Positions 1 to 14,839 of a stretch of DNA of 64,000 nucleotides are shown here, piece after piece. The DNA comes from Kuschelorhynchus macadamiae (taxonomy: Eukaryota > Arthropoda > Insecta > Coleoptera > Curculionidae): NCBI GenBank assembly GCA_030620095.1, contig JAUTXW010003574.1:186001-250000 (forward strand), given 5' to 3'. Both the position numbers and the translations under genes were made by a program. The notes beneath the pieces were generated by a model. It was not told where the DNA came from and did not search any database. It worked only from the letters and a program-made list of their open reading frames with translations. How positions within the stretch are numbered: the first letter of the stretch is position 1; each line of letters begins with the position of its first letter.

Positions 1-331
1 CACCTGGGCCCTGTGCGCTTATCTAAGCCCAAACGCTGACTGAAAAGCGGCCACAAGTTTGTTGGTTTATGGTGTAATTTGGATCATATCAAGAATTTGG
101 CAGTCGACATGAATCCGCCCATTATATAGTTGGCGCATTACCTTTCTGGAATGACGTCATTTTTGGTTATTTTTGTTTGATTTATGTTAACTGACAGTGA
201 CAAAAACATTTTGAAAAAACTCATTGTCGTTTCTTTACAACAGTCAATGCCGGTTTTGGTTATGTGTCTTTCAGAATATATTCGTCAAAATTGACATTGA
301 TTTGTTGTGATTCTTTTTAAACTTTTGCAAG

Positions 332-1675
332 ATGCCGCGAAGATATAATCAGCAATCACAGCTAATAGTTTTGAATATCTTGGCTTTTTTTCAATTGGAA
401 AAAGAGCAAGCTAAAAATGGAATCCTTCCGCAAACTGATAATATAATTGAACGAGCTTCAAATGCAACAAAACTTAGCCATACAACAATCATAAATATTA
501 AGAAAAGAGGAATAACGAGCGATGAATCCTTTACCTCCAGAATGTCTCAAAAGCAAAAAGAGGTAAAAACAAAAATTACAGATTACTTAAAGAACAAAAT
601 AAGAGATACGATCTACTGCATGTATGCGAAAAATGAATATGTTACAATGCAGACTTTGCTTAAAAAACTAAAAGAGATAAATGAATATTTTAATTTTTCC
701 ATCACCTCGCTAAGAAAATACGTAAAAAGTATTGGTTTTAAGTGGAAGAAATCAAATAATAGAAAATACCTGACGGATTTGCCCCACATCGTCCACAAGA
801 GAATCAATTTCTTGAGGGAATATGTCAAAAATCAAAATCTAGGACAAGATGCTTATACCACCGTATTTATTGATGAGACTTGGATTTATAGTAAAGGTTC
901 GTTTAGAAACAGCTGGCAGGATAACACTATGTCTACAAGTTCTAAAAAAGCTAGTGAAGGTCATCGATATATTGTAGTTCACGCTGGATCAAAGGAAGGA
1001 TTTATTAAGGGGGCCAGTTTAATATTTAAAAGTGGACTAAAAAGCGGAGATTATCATGACAATATGAACAAGCAAAATTTTGAAAATTGGTTTAAAAATC
1101 AGCTGGTACCAAATCTTCCTCCAAAAAGTTTGATAGTGATGGACAACGCAAGCTATCATTCCGGCCTTTTAGAGGATATTCCTAGAAAATCATGGACAAA
1201 GCAGAGATTGATTGGATGGTTAAAAGAAAAGAACATTGACTTCCCAGAGAGGGCCATGAAGGATGAAATATGGAGCATTGTAGAAAAAAATTGTAACATT
1301 GAAAAAACATTCTACCTTGACGAATATGTGAAACCTTTGGGCCACAAAATACTAAGACTTCCTCCATACCATTGTCAATTTAATGCTATTGAAATGGTAT
1401 GGTCTGAGTGTAAGAGGAAATACGACCAATACATTGCTAGTCTGAAGGGGACACCATCGGAAGTTTTGGCCATGTGGGAAAAAGCGATAAATGAAGTATC
1501 TTCAGAGCATTGGAAAAATTATGTCAGCCACACAGAAAGGGTAATCCAAGAAGCTTGGAAGACAATACAGATATGTGATGCTTCAGACATTGCGCCACTT
1601 GTAATTAGTACCGACGAAGACAGCAGTGACGATGAAGAATTTAGTTCTGATTCTGAAGACAGTGAAGGGGAGTAG
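332..1675 (+). CDS. DD82E transposase (Sailor-type), intact frame
   Basis: This 447-residue frame is a DDE-fold transposase that would cut the terminal repeats of its own element and join them to TA targets. The catalytic triad is visible: D181 in FIDETW, D271 in VMDNASYH and E354 in NAIEMVW. By my count 82 residues separate D271 and E354, the signature reported for the Sailor family and far longer than the 34-41 of ordinary Tc1/mariner enzymes. The N-terminal ~110 residues are basic and probably hold the DNA-binding helix-turn-helix. The C-terminal ~35 residues are Ser/Asp/Glu-rich, a likely disordered acidic tail. The ATG at 332 is used because it follows the left repeat and no in-frame start lies further upstream. 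There are no stops or frameshifts, so the enzyme may still work. Confidence 0.9.
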   Translation: MPRRYNQQSQLIVLNILAFFQLEKEQAKNGILPQTDNIIERASNATKLSHTTIINIKKRGITSDESFTSRMSQKQKEVKTKITDYLKNKIRDTIYCMYAKNEYVTMQTLLKKLKEINEYFNFSITSLRKYVKSIGFKWKKSNNRKYLTDLPHIVHKRINFLREYVKNQNLGQDAYTTVFIDETWIYSKGSFRNSWQDNTMSTSSKKASEGHRYIVVHAGSKEGFIKGASLIFKSGLKSGDYHDNMNKQNFENWFKNQLVPNLPPKSLIVMDNASYHSGLLEDIPRKSWTKQRLIGWLKEKNIDFPERAMKDEIWSIVEKNCNIEKTFYLDEYVKPLGHKILRLPPYHCQFNAIEMVWSECKRKYDQYIASLKGTPSEVLAMWEKAINEVSSEHWKNYVSHTERVIQEAWKTIQICDASDIAPLVISTDEDSSDDEEFSSDSEDSEGE

Positions 1676-1705
1676 TTTTTATTTTTAAAGTTAGTTAGTT
1701 ATACA

Positions 1706-1902
1706 TTAATTTCTCTCTTTTAGTTTTTAAAGCAAAGTCTGCATTGTAACATATTCATTTTTAGCATACACGCAATAGATCATATCTCTTATTTTGTTCT
1801 TTAAGTAATCTGTGATTTTTGTTTTTACCTCTTTTTGTTTTTGAAACATTCTGGAGGTAAAGGATTCATCGTTCGTTATTCCCCTTTTCTTAATATTTTT
1901 TC
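1706..1902 (-). repeat. Inverted duplicate of the transposase 5' region
   Basis: This stretch, just after the transposase stop, is a reverse-complement copy (roughly 90% or better by eye) of about 497-681, that is codons ~56-116 of the transposase. It covers the segments encoding SFTSRMSQKQKEV and MYAKNEYVTMQ. A transcript through gene and tail could fold into a ~185-bp hairpin. Confidence 0.88.
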
Positions 1903-2373
1903 AGTATTGTCTGTAATTGAGAATTAAAATAATTTTGATGAAAATGGGTAACTGGCGTCAATTTATTACATTGCAAACAAAGAATAAGACTAAGATGAAA
2001 GAATTTATATTAGTAAAGTCTTATTTGCAAAATAATTTTAGTTTTTGAAGTTATAATAGTTATTTTTGTATTAAGTGTGCAAAATGAGGGTTTTTTTATG
2101 GCAATGAGAGTGTTAATTTTTTGCCAGCCATTTTCGACAAGTTGCAGCGCTTTCTGTACAGAAAATGCCAATTTTAAATTCGCTTTAGCCAGTGCTGAAC
2201 GCACCCCTCCTATCTACATCACTGCATACGTTTAGGTTAGGAATCATCGCTGAAATATAAATAATATAAGAAATACGTTATTTGAAACCAGCGTGACGTC
2301 ATTCCAGAAAGGTAATGCGTCAACTATACGTAGACTGAAATACTATGTAGTATTCCAAAACAAACCCTACTTT

Positions 2374-2718
2374 TTATTCTTTTTCACTGGATTTTAAAAA
2401 AGATTCAAATGGATGTTGTCTTAGGAACGTTGCTAAATGAGCATAATTTTCATCCATTGTAATTTTGTTATTTAAACCTGTCTCTGCTGATAATCTCAAG
2501 GTATGGTCCTCACGCCATTTCTTCACGATTCCTTCAATAATGCTTTTAGTTACACCAAAGTAACTGGAACTCTCCCGAGGGACCAGGCTTGTTCTATTAG
2601 TGCAATGATTGCAGTTTTCGTAGCAATACTTAAATGTGGCATATATTGAGTTATTATTTGGTAGTTGACAAAGCAAGAGTGACATCAAAAATCCATAAAC
2701 GTCAAATAATGTCACCAA
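2374..2718 (-). pseudogene. Probable fragment of a Tc1-like transposase N-terminus
   Basis: Residues ~50-105 of this 114-residue frame resemble the helix-turn-helix plus linker of Tc1-like transposases: FGVTKSIIEGIVKKWRED, then a degenerate GRPRKT-like stretch, then LATFLRQHPF. No catalytic domain or flanking inverted repeats are seen. It lies directly outside the Sailor element, so it belongs to older flanking DNA. It could also be a chance frame. Confidence 0.35.
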
Positions 2719-3890
2719 TTAATCTTGTCATTAGAGCTGTTATAATTGTCAAATGCGATAGGTAATTCAAGTAGATAAAGGAGGACAGTACAATTTACAA
2801 TGAAGCAATTAATACGTACGAATTTATATGTAGCCAACTGTACATCGATTATTGTAGAATGGTTTGGCCGATTTGCATGAAATTTTAGGAAGTATTCAGT
2901 ACTGCAGTCGATATATAGCAAGCATATTGAAAAAAAATAGCAAACGCCATTTTGAATTTTTTTCAATTAGATACTTTCCGTATTAAATTTTTTTTATTCA
3001 GTGTCAATAATGAAGATAGTTAATTGAGGTACCTACATTACCCTCTAGGGGGAATCTATTTTTTCGTCAGGTGATCTCGGTAATATAAATCTTAATGAAT
3101 ATCAACAATAATAAATTTATTCTTGGCATAAAATATTTCTTCTGGTCAATGAGTGAAGTGTATTGCGATGGCGGAGAGATGGGGAAAAAAGGGGAGGTAC
3201 TTAATTTTACTGTTAATTTTAATATTGAGCTATGGGTATAGCTGAATTACTGTAAATATAAATAGGTATTACAGATGGCGCTCTTTTATAATACTCTAAT
3301 TTTGTAATATGCACATTTCTTTGTATAACCCAATTAACAGTTATTTCATGTACTATATTAGTATTAATTTTTAATGATTGATAGGTGCGCTTTATTTAAA
3401 ATATATATTGGTTTATATAGTTTAGTGAGATTAACCATACATCAAGCTGACATTTTGTTTGTTAAATAGGAGTATATTATTATGATTAATCGGTATTCAT
3501 AGCGACATCTGTTATCAACCATTGTAAGTGTTGTTAAACTAAAGTAGTTCACTACCTCGTCCTAAACAAATAATAATAAAACAAATATTTTCATTTTAGT
3601 ATTTATTGATAAATTAAAACAAAATGAAAACGAAAAAAAAAATTAAGTAAATAAGAAAAATATACCTGAGATGAGATCAAAACCAAAACACTTTGGCTCG
3701 AAATCAAATCACTTAAAAGTAACTCCAGGGTACATTCTACATAATAAGATACGAAATTACAAATAAAAAAGGAAGGAATCAAAAATAAAGGAAATAAAAT
3801 ACAAAAACAAAAATAACCAGTTTTCTAATTTTAATGTAAGAGTTTTCAAAACTACAAAAATATAGGGTACTAAAGGTACAACAGAAAAAA
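2719..3890. other. AT-rich spacer, nothing recognised
   Basis: I see no frame with recognisable domains, no clear inverted repeats and no RNA gene here. It is ordinary AT-rich non-coding sequence. Confidence 0.6.
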
Positions 3891-3891
3891 A

Positions 3892-6450
3892 TCATACCAG
3901 TAAAAAAACTAGATAGTAAGGATATAAAATTTGAATATATAGGAAACAAACAAAAATCACAAAAGCAAATTCTTTTCTAATTTTAATATCGGAAAAGTCT
4001 CTTATTGCACCATCGTAATTTAAATTACCAGTAAAATCACTTTCAATTGAAAGTATTCCCAAAAATTGCAATATTTTTTCTGTCATAACAGTTCTATATT
4101 TATTTTTTATTATTGTTAATTTGGAAAAGGAACGCTCCGCTTCGCAACTAGTTGCGGGTAGCGTTAAAAATATCTTTAGGGCGGTGTATAAATTGGGAAA
4201 TAGATCTAGCATTTGCTTACTATACATGATGTTTAACATTGTTGAGCAACTCGTGTTTGTTTCACTTAGATATTTTTAAATATTGTTTGAACTGCAAGGC
4301 TTCGCTAATGAGTTCTTCTTCAAGATCTTCATTGTAATATTCTATTAGTTTTTTTAAAGCTCTCCGCATCGACGGTATCAATATCGACTTTTGAGATATC
4401 CCCTATATCAAATAGACATTTAAATATAATTGTTATATCTTGATAGACAGAACTTCGGCGATGTAAGTCGTTACCAAAAAATCCAACAGCCTGTTGATAA
4501 TCTCAACTCTAAATTTTACTTTTCCAAAAAACATAGGCATCTCAGTTTCCTTATTAGCCAGCAATATTTTTCTTTTGCGTTTACTGAATTCAGCAAAATC
4601 TTTTTCAATATCTTCGCTTAGTTCTTTAGCATTTGCTTCCAATTTATCGAATTATGATTTTTTTCTGATGTCTTTTTGTACATTGCTTTAAAGAATCCAA
4701 TAAATCGTATCCTTCTTGTATATCCAAACCATGCAATTTGGTAGAAACCTCATTAAAGCGTTCTAGAACTTGTTCCCATATTAATGTTAACATAGCAAAT
4801 TCAAATTTAATCATCTTTTTGTATAAGTTTTTGGCTTCATTGCTGCAATCATAATGAGCACACCATCTTGTTACACTTAAAGATTTAAGAGCGTATTCGA
4901 GTCTGGCGATAGTTGATACAATATTTCATCTATGGGGTAACGCGGAAAAAAAACATAAAGGGTCTGGATAATATCAAAATAATCAACGACTTCTTGAATT
5001 AATTTTACAGCTTCGACCCCCACCAGGTTCAATGAATGTGCCGAACAAGGTATAAAATCTGCAAACTTGCTTATTGACTTAAAACGAGCCTGAAATGAGC
5101 ATAATATCGGCCACTCATGTGCTGTCGTATGACTGTCCTCTAATGTTTTGTAAAGAAAGACCACATTTATTTAAAAATGCAGCTATTTGTTGAAACAAAT
5201 AATCTGATGTGTGATTTTCAATGGGAATGAAAGTCAAAAACTTTTCGTACGTCAATTCTTGATAACAATATCTTACAACAATAGCTAGTTGGTCAATATG
5301 TGGGGTGTAGAATCTACAATTATAGAATAGTACTGAACATCATTATTATTTATTTGAACGATTATAGTTCTTAATACTTGCTTTCCTATTATTGCAATAA
5401 GTTCTTCGTACGTCGTTTTGGACAAATAGGGTACGGTTCTTCCTGATGTAGTCTACCATTTTTTTAAATGTTCTTGAAAAAAAAGGGTCAAACTCTGAAA
5501 TTAACTCAATAATTCCCATAAAATTTCCATTATTGGGTGAGCCCCATTTTCTTCATGTCCTCTTAATGCTAAACCTCTTTGGCACAAACATTTTAAAGCC
5601 GCTACGACTCTTTGCAATACTTGGTAAAAGTGGGTAATTTATTTTTTGGTTTGCTCCCCTAGTTCTTTGTCGATAGTATGTCTATTCGCCTTTCTTGAAA
5701 GCCATGTTAAAATTGACTGCTTGTAACCTTTACTTTCCTGGTGCATATCCAGTTACCGCAAAATATTAGACCAATCGTTAAGTTCGGTTTTAAATTTTGG
5801 TTCTACCTTTGAGAACACTTTACACGCAATAGAATAAACCAATCCACTGCTTGGTGAGTAACAAACATAGCCATTATCTTTTGATCTGTTGTCCCATTTT
5901 TAGAGTCTTTAAAAAAAACAAACAACTATTAGAAAAACGTCTTTTATGCTTTTCGCATGTAATTTCCGATTTAGGATTTTTATTATTATGGTCATAATTT
6001 TGAAAATAAGAAAAATCTTTAGCTAGGCATAATTTAATCACATCGCTATCAATACAGTCTAACTATAGAGCTAAGTCTTGATACCCACCAAAAGTTGTAT
6101 CCAATTCAGCAAACGATTCCAATTTTTTTTCACTTTCGGTCGCCTCATTTGAAATACCAGATTGGCAGGTCTCTTCTTCAGCCGCAGCATTATTTTCGTT
6201 ATCATTTTGATTTTGAGAACTTATGGATTCGTAATTTTGTACCTGTAAACAACCCCCTTCGTTTTCATTATCAATGGTTGTTTGTGAAGTACTGAGTTAG
6301 CAAGCTGTTTCTTCCGCGGGAATATTGGCTCTATTTGAAACAAAAAAATCTGTTAGTTTTGGATGCTCAACTTTTTCTTGCTCTCTTTTTTCTTTTAATC
6401 TCCTTTTTTGGTAACTGGTAGCGCCAAACTCGTCAAAGTAGCGAGTGTAT
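3892..6450 (-). pseudogene. Decayed hAT transposase, ZMYM1/DUF4371-like
   Basis: Read leftward, successive frames give a hAT-type transposase in the usual order. An N-terminal region (~6450-5900) encodes a charged leader and a segment ending in FFLKTLKMGQ. The RNase H-like core is represented by IPCSAHSLNLVGVEAV (~5050). A helical middle region follows (KRKRKILLANKE, ~4560). The C-terminal dimerisation motif is LPATSCEAERSFSKLTIIKN (~4120-4180). This is the arrangement of zinc-finger MYM-type 1-like proteins derived from hAT elements. At least half a dozen frame changes and stops break the gene. I found no 8-bp target duplication or terminal repeats. Confidence 0.8.
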
Positions 6451-6642
6451 CTGTAATATTTAATAACATATTACAATAAATAAATAACTGTAGTAAAAAA
6501 TAATAAAATACAAATTAGCAATTAGCCCATTTTATTGGTTAAATAAATTCCGGTCAATATGAAAAGGTTCACAAAAAATATAAAAATTGAGGTTCGTCTG
6601 GCCGTGGCTGTTTTATAAGGGTATCCATTATCTAAGGGTTTT

Positions 6643-7205
6643 TATACAGGGTGTTCTCAAAGTTGAGTCATTTATTTTGACAGGTTGCAGAACTCGTAAG
6701 GAAGAGTTAATTTTCCAAAAATTGTTCATATAAAAGTTGCATAACAAAGAAATTATTAACATTACAACACTCAGAAATTAAAAAAAATTATTAGAGACCT
6801 AACTTCTTGATATTCTCGACAACTGCGTTGTTTTTATAAACGTGTGCCATTATGATACGAACCCACAAATCGAAGATATCACGCACAATTTAACGAAATA
6901 ATTCCAACTGGTAAGATCGAATATCGCACTCAACGCCATACAAAAATACAAAAAAAAAATTGCTACAAGTACCTGGTATTTAGTATCAGTATTAAACAAA
7001 ACATTTTATTGGTTTACAATGCGGTGGTCGAGAATGTCAAGAAGTTAGGTCTTTAATACATTTTTTAAAATTTCTGAGTCTTGTAATGTTAATAATTTCT
7101 TTCTTATTCAACTTTTATATGAACAATTTTTGGAAAATTAACTTGTCTTTACGAGTTCTACAACCTGTCAAAATAAATGACTCAACTTTGGGAATATCTT
7201 GTATA
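6643..7205. mobile_element. MITE with ~180-bp inverted repeats
   Basis: The left end (tatacagggtgttctcaaag at 6643) and right end (6643-6830 against 7025-7205) are long imperfect inverted repeats. The ends resemble the CAGGGTG ends of the DD41D mariner elements elsewhere in the window, with TA flanks. The ~200-bp centre has no coding frame. It is most likely a non-autonomous derivative mobilised by a mariner-type transposase. Confidence 0.75.
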
Positions 7206-7945
7206 TGGGATTTCCTATTATAAAGTAGATTTTTGTTAGCTTGAGACTGGCCGATAACATAGGCGGCCGATATAAAAGGGTGTTTGTTAACACAAGTTTT
7301 TAGTTACTATAGTAGGTCATACTACATTACTACATTACAAAACAGGGAATGTTCACTACTTCTCTTCTACTTCCTCAGTTATTAACACATATTTTGAATT
7401 GAAAAAAATGCTATTTCATTTTATTTCAAACACCTACTGCAAACTGCATAACTCAATAAGAAATAGAGAAACTTCAAAAATGTAACGCTTATTCACTAGA
7501 AATTGTTGTATAACTAAGCAGACCACTAAGAAGAAACAAACAAATGGGCTTTTGTGCTCTATAAATAGCCATAATAAAAAGCTGATACCGACGTCATGGG
7601 ACCTGCGACGTCAACACGAAACAGAAAACAGTGTTGTCAATTTTTGCTCCAAGGCAATTACTTTGTTTGCGCACTCTTTACTGAACGCAGGGGTGTCAGA
7701 GTTTTTTCTCGTCATGCGCAGTACAATTTGTGGAGAGATACATTTCAAATGAAACTATGTTCGTACGAATAATGCAAGGAGCCACGTGAATATGGATGTT
7801 ATCAGATTATTCATTACAATAGATTCAAAAACAGAATAAACGAATGCACAGTTATTTATTCATTAAAAAATAAAATTTTAACTTTAAATTAGGTAAATTA
7901 TAATCATAAATAATTTAACCGCCAAACCCCCTCCTCTTAAATTAG
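7206..7945. other. Spacer, nothing recognised
   Basis: The only frame here (7552-7752) has no start context, no domain and no support. No RNA gene or repeat was recognised. Confidence 0.55.
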
Positions 7946-7946
7946 T

Positions 7947-8003
<57 letters not shown>
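7946..8003. repeat. (TA)n tract flanking mariner element 1
   Basis: About 29 TA units end exactly where the CAGGGTG terminal repeat begins. Confidence 0.95.
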
Positions 8004-10258
<2,255 letters not shown>

Positions 10259-10336
10259 CTGGGTGATTCACGACCCACTGTACATACTTATGTGGTGTAT
10301 AGGGTATCCCTAGGGTATATCGAAATGGATATTTAT

Positions 10337-11892
10337 AATAATAATAATTGAACTCTTTATTCAAAATAGTACAAAATATGTATAATACACTTTTTTTATA
10401 AAGGATGAAAAGGCGAAGTTCACCTTATTGAGACAAGTCTTGATAAGGTGTTTTTATACTTAACCCAAGAGTAGTAGTAAAAAATGCATATTGCTCTACA
10501 CATAGCACAATATTATAATAAATAAACTTAACGTTCAATAATTTAATTGATACTGACTTATAATTTTTGTTTTGTAAAACAGGACTATCTGGTCGAATTT
10601 TTTTTTTGTTATTTTTAGGTTAATTATTAAATAAATATTTTTTTAAATTATATCGGAAGGAAGGCACGGAGCGACATGCGAGGCCAGGAGGTAAGGCATT
10701 ACAAACAGAGGCGATCTGATAAGAAAACGACCTCTCAAAAAATGAGGTTCTATGCATAGGCGGAGTCAGAGTACCCTTAAACCTAATATTTAATGTATGA
10801 ACGTCTTTTCTGAATAATACTTTACGATACAGTTAGGAAGGCTTTTTATTAGTTAGTATTTTATGATATAACACTGCACAATGAAACCTAAGTCGCCTTT
10901 TCATGTTAAGCCATCGAGATTCGAAACTCACAGGCTGACGTCTTCTTATTACATATATAAATCTAAGACAGCAATTTTGTATCCTCTGCACCCGCTGCGC
11001 CGTCGTGGCTGAGAGACAGGGTCCGTACACAACATCGCAATAATTGAAAATCGACAGCACCAAAGAATCACATAAAATCCGTTTTAAATTTAAGTCAAGA
11101 ATATGCCTTGAATTATAAAGAAGTTTTAATCTAACAATTGCTTTTTTGATACAATTCGAAATATGTTTTTCGAACCTTAGATCACGGTCCAAAATCAGTC
11201 CCAGATTTTTAGCTTCATTTTTAAATGGTATCCGCTGGTTGTCAATGCGAATGTCCAATCTACCCGAAACCTTAGTTCTATTGCCCGGCCTTCCAAATAA
11301 CATAGCTGTACACTTGTTCGGATTTAATCTCAAGCAATGATCAAGGGAAACTCTGCGAATAATATCCAGATCCGTATTTATAACTTGACAGCTATATTCT
11401 GCAGCATTCGGATGAAAAGAGTAAAATATTTGCGTATCGTCAGCGTACATTTGTACATTACAGTTAGTTATGAAGGTAGGCAACATAGAAATATACAAAG
11501 TAAATAATATGGGACCCAAAACTGACCCTTGCGGTACACCCTTAGTAGTGGATAGATAGTGAGAGGACTTGCCATTAAGCACAACAGCTTGTTTCCTATC
11601 TTTAAGACAATTCTTGAAAAAAAGCACAGCAGACTGACTTAGACCGCAAAATCTTAGTATTATTTCCAAAGCCGCGTGATTCAAGGTGTCAAACGCCTTG
11701 GAATAATCAAGTAAAATTAAAATTGTACATAGACCCCTATCAGCAGCCGTAAAAATGTGGTCGGTTACATTAAGTAAAGCCGTCGCGCACCCGTGTCCCT
11801 CCCTGAATCCCGATTGTGTTTCAGGAAGGATCTTAAACTTTTCAATATGTTCCACTAGTTGACGTTTAACTGCATATTCCAGTATCTTAGAC
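10337..11892 (-). mobile_element. 5'-truncated CR1/Jockey-group LINE with TAA-repeat tail
   Basis: The minus-strand 3' end abuts the mariner arm at 10,337 with a (TAA)n-type tail. The 5' end is truncated within the reverse transcriptase at ~11,890. The target sequence can be read from the intact opposite arm, where GGATATTTAAATTGATT is continuous. Only TTTA is visibly duplicated. Confidence 0.8.
10620..11888 (-). pseudogene. LINE reverse transcriptase, C-terminal part
   Basis: The reading frame enters at the truncated 5' end and covers the fingers, palm and thumb of a non-LTR reverse transcriptase. Visible motifs are QSGFREGHGC, the palm aspartate in LLDYSKAFDTLNH (motif A), KGVPQGSVLGPILF (motif B), the MYADDTQ catalytic loop (motif C) and LGLILDRDLRFEKHI. 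An in-frame TAA near 10,833 interrupts the ORF; the same frame then continues about 70 codons to a stop at 10,620-10,622, keeping a typical LINE C-terminal block. Endonuclease and ORF1 are absent because of 5' truncation. It reads opposite to the nested mariner remnant. Confidence 0.88.
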
Positions 11893-11937
11893 TTTAAATT
11901 GATTAATTCGGCTTTATTACTAAGATACAGGGTGATT

Positions 11938-13650
11938 TTTATATTTTGGTAAAAATTTGTTCACCCTGTATCTCCTAAACGGCTTAATCCATTTTTTAAA
12001 AATTTTGTACACAAACACTCTTGGTATATCATAACTTTTTGACGTTTGAAAAGTATCAAAGTTCCAGGGCCGTATCCAGCCAATTCACACAGGGGAGGGG
12101 GGCTAGCTTTGAGACACCCTGTACATCGGAATTCGGTATTTTTGAATTTTTTTCTTAAACTACATTCATTTGTGAAAGATTATGTACGAAATTTAAATCT
12201 TTAGATAGTACATACCCCTTTTTTTAGCGGTATCTGTATTAAAGCTTTTAAGTAAGTAAGTATAAAATTATTTCAATGATTGACTTTAAAAAAAAGTTAA
12301 ACTATCTCTACTAATAAAACACAATTGTCGAATTATTTTTTATTTTTAGTGGCCCAAAAATACCAAAATCTACCCTAACACAATAACGCCTGTCTAACGG
12401 TATCTCTACATTTTTGTGCACCCTTTGGTGAATTGCAATTGAGCGTTGAATCATTTACATTTGAGGTTTTTGTCTAAATGCTTGACTTTTAAAAAAATTA
12501 AACTATCTCTACTAATAAACCAGTTAATTTCTGTTTGAGTCTTTTTCGCCTCATCTCTTATCTAATGCTCGAGATCGTGATCATTTATCGGCTACCGTAA
12601 AAATGTATCTTTTTTTATTTTTGTTATTGTATACAAATTACGTGTAAGAGCTTGTTTTTTTTTTAATTTTTTTATTTACCTTTATTTTTTTCGTAGCCTT
12701 AAAACCTACAAAAAAATACAAATTCAATAAATTTTAATATCTAAAAATAATAAAGTAAGCCTTGGAATATAGACAGATATTTTAAAAATGACATTACGTA
12801 CATACAATTCAATCATTTGTGTTTGACATTGTTAATTAAAGATTTTTTATTTGAATTTTCTCTTTGCAAAAAGTTTGTACGTTTCAATAATTGTAAAAAT
12901 GCCGGTATTTACAAATGCTGAGTACGCAGACATCGTATTTGTGTACGGATTTTGTAATGGTAACGGAAGGGCTGCTACAGAAGAATACAGAAGACGATTT
13001 CCGGATCGGAGAATTCCAAATCACCTAACGTTTGCCGCAACCTTTAATACATTGCATGAAAAGGGTAAGTTTCCCTCAACCGATCTTCATGTTGAAAGAG
13101 TGGGTGCTAATAACGTGGTCCAACAAGAGAATATTCTCAACCTTGTGAGGGAAGATCCAACCACAAGCACAGGTAGATTTTAGTTTTTTTTGGGCTACTG
13201 AAAATAAAAATTAATTCGACAAGGCTGTGTTTTATTAGTAGAGATAGTTTAATTTTTTTTTAAAGTCAATCATTGAAATAATTTTATACTTAGTTAAAAG
13301 CTTTAATACAGATACCGCTAAACAAAGGGGTATGTACTATCTAAAGATTTAAATTTCGTACGTAACCTTTAGTGTGCCATTCAAGATGGTGGCATATTTT
13401 TGTTCACAAATGAATGTAGTTTAAGAAAAAAATTCAAAAATACCGAATTCCGATGTACAGGGTGTCTCAAAACTAACCCCCCTCCCCTGTGTGAATTGGC
13501 TGGATACGGCCCTGGAACTTTGCTACTTTTCAAACGTCAAAAAGTTATGATATACCAAGAGTGTTTGTGTACAAAATTTTAAAAAAATCTATTAAGCAAT
13601 TTAGGAGATACAGGGTGAACAAATTTTTACAAAATACGAAAATCACCCTG
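11938..13650 (+). mobile_element. Nested DD41D mariner-like element, mostly non-coding
   Basis: Inverted arms of about 400 bp (11,938-12,340 and 13,240-13,650) start with CAGGGTGATTTTT and contain further internal CACCCTGTA motifs (~11,960, ~12,115). The centre keeps only the start of a transposase. A short segment resembling the inner arm end recurs at ~12,480-12,525. Confidence 0.75.
12899..13183 (+). pseudogene. N-terminal fragment of a DD41D mariner-like transposase
   Basis: The frame starts MPVFTNAEYADIVFVYGFCN and matches the DUF4817-like N-terminal domain of the other three transposases here, including the RRRFPDRRIPN segment. It ends after 94 residues at STGRF, before any catalytic aspartate, where the inverted arm begins. 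The rest of the gene has been deleted, so it could only supply a DNA-binding fragment, if anything. Confidence 0.8.
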
Positions 13651-13757
13651 TATCTTGGTAATAAAGCCGAATTAATCAATTTAAATATCCATTTCGATAT
13701 ACCCTAGGGATACCCTATACACCACATAAGTATGTACAGTGGGTCGTGAATCACCCA

Positions 13758-14398
<641 letters not shown>

Positions 14399-14504
14399 TC
14401 GCCCACTTTCCTCGACTCCACCTACATTGATTCTTATTGGACGTGCCTCAACGTGTGCCAGTGGGAGTTCTTTTATTTAGCAAGTCATTTTTATATCAAG
14501 TTAC

Positions 14505-14741
14505 ATGGGTACGTCTGTACATACCTATATTATCGAACGTGTTGGCAAAGTTTCTTGTTTAGCGCCAACGGTGCCATTGTGGGAAATTAAAGCGGATGAT
14601 CTAAAATATATCCCTCTTAATTATTTAGGGAGGTTTGTCGAGTCAGTGGAAATTATACAAATTTTGAAGGACTTACAGTTAAACTTGCCGTGTTACACTC
14701 ATCACAAGAAAGAAAGTAACTGTATGGGTGGACCACCGTGA
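14505..14741 (+). CDS. Unknown Polinton-end ORF, possibly first exon
   Basis: A 78-residue frame starts with an ATG at 14,505, shortly after a TATA-like TTTTTATATC. I recognise no domain. Downstream a pyrimidine-rich stretch ends in CTCAG at ~14,833, right before the next frame (14,840-15,043). The two could therefore be exons of one gene, though I cannot fix the donor site. It sits where the younger Polinton keeps its family of small accessory genes. Confidence 0.35.
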   Translation: MGTSVHTYIIERVGKVSCLAPTVPLWEIKADDLKYIPLNYLGRFVESVEIIQILKDLQLNLPCYTHHKKESNCMGGPP

Positions 14742-14839
14742 TCTATAAAGAGGTTTTGTGGTCATGTGCAAATTACTGAAAGCTGTCAGAAAGTTAAGTA
14801 AAGATTTTTTACTTGCTTTCATTTTACTCTCAGGATTCT

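Larger units (their letters stand above)
125..2328 (+). mobile_element. Tc1/mariner-superfamily DNA transposon, DD82E (Sailor-type)
   Basis: The ends are inverted repeats of about 33 bp, with one mismatch: the left arm at 125-158 reads in the same sense as the reverse complement of 2295-2328. Both outer ends carry TATA, which fits insertion at a TA dinucleotide. The element is about 2.2 kb and holds one long transposase frame. Spacing of the catalytic residues places it with the DD82E (Sailor) branch. The part downstream of the gene contains an inverted copy of a gene segment (see 1706-1902). Confidence 0.85.

Noticed and set aside
7552..7752. 66-codon plus-strand frame
   Set aside because: Isolated frame without homology or gene context.
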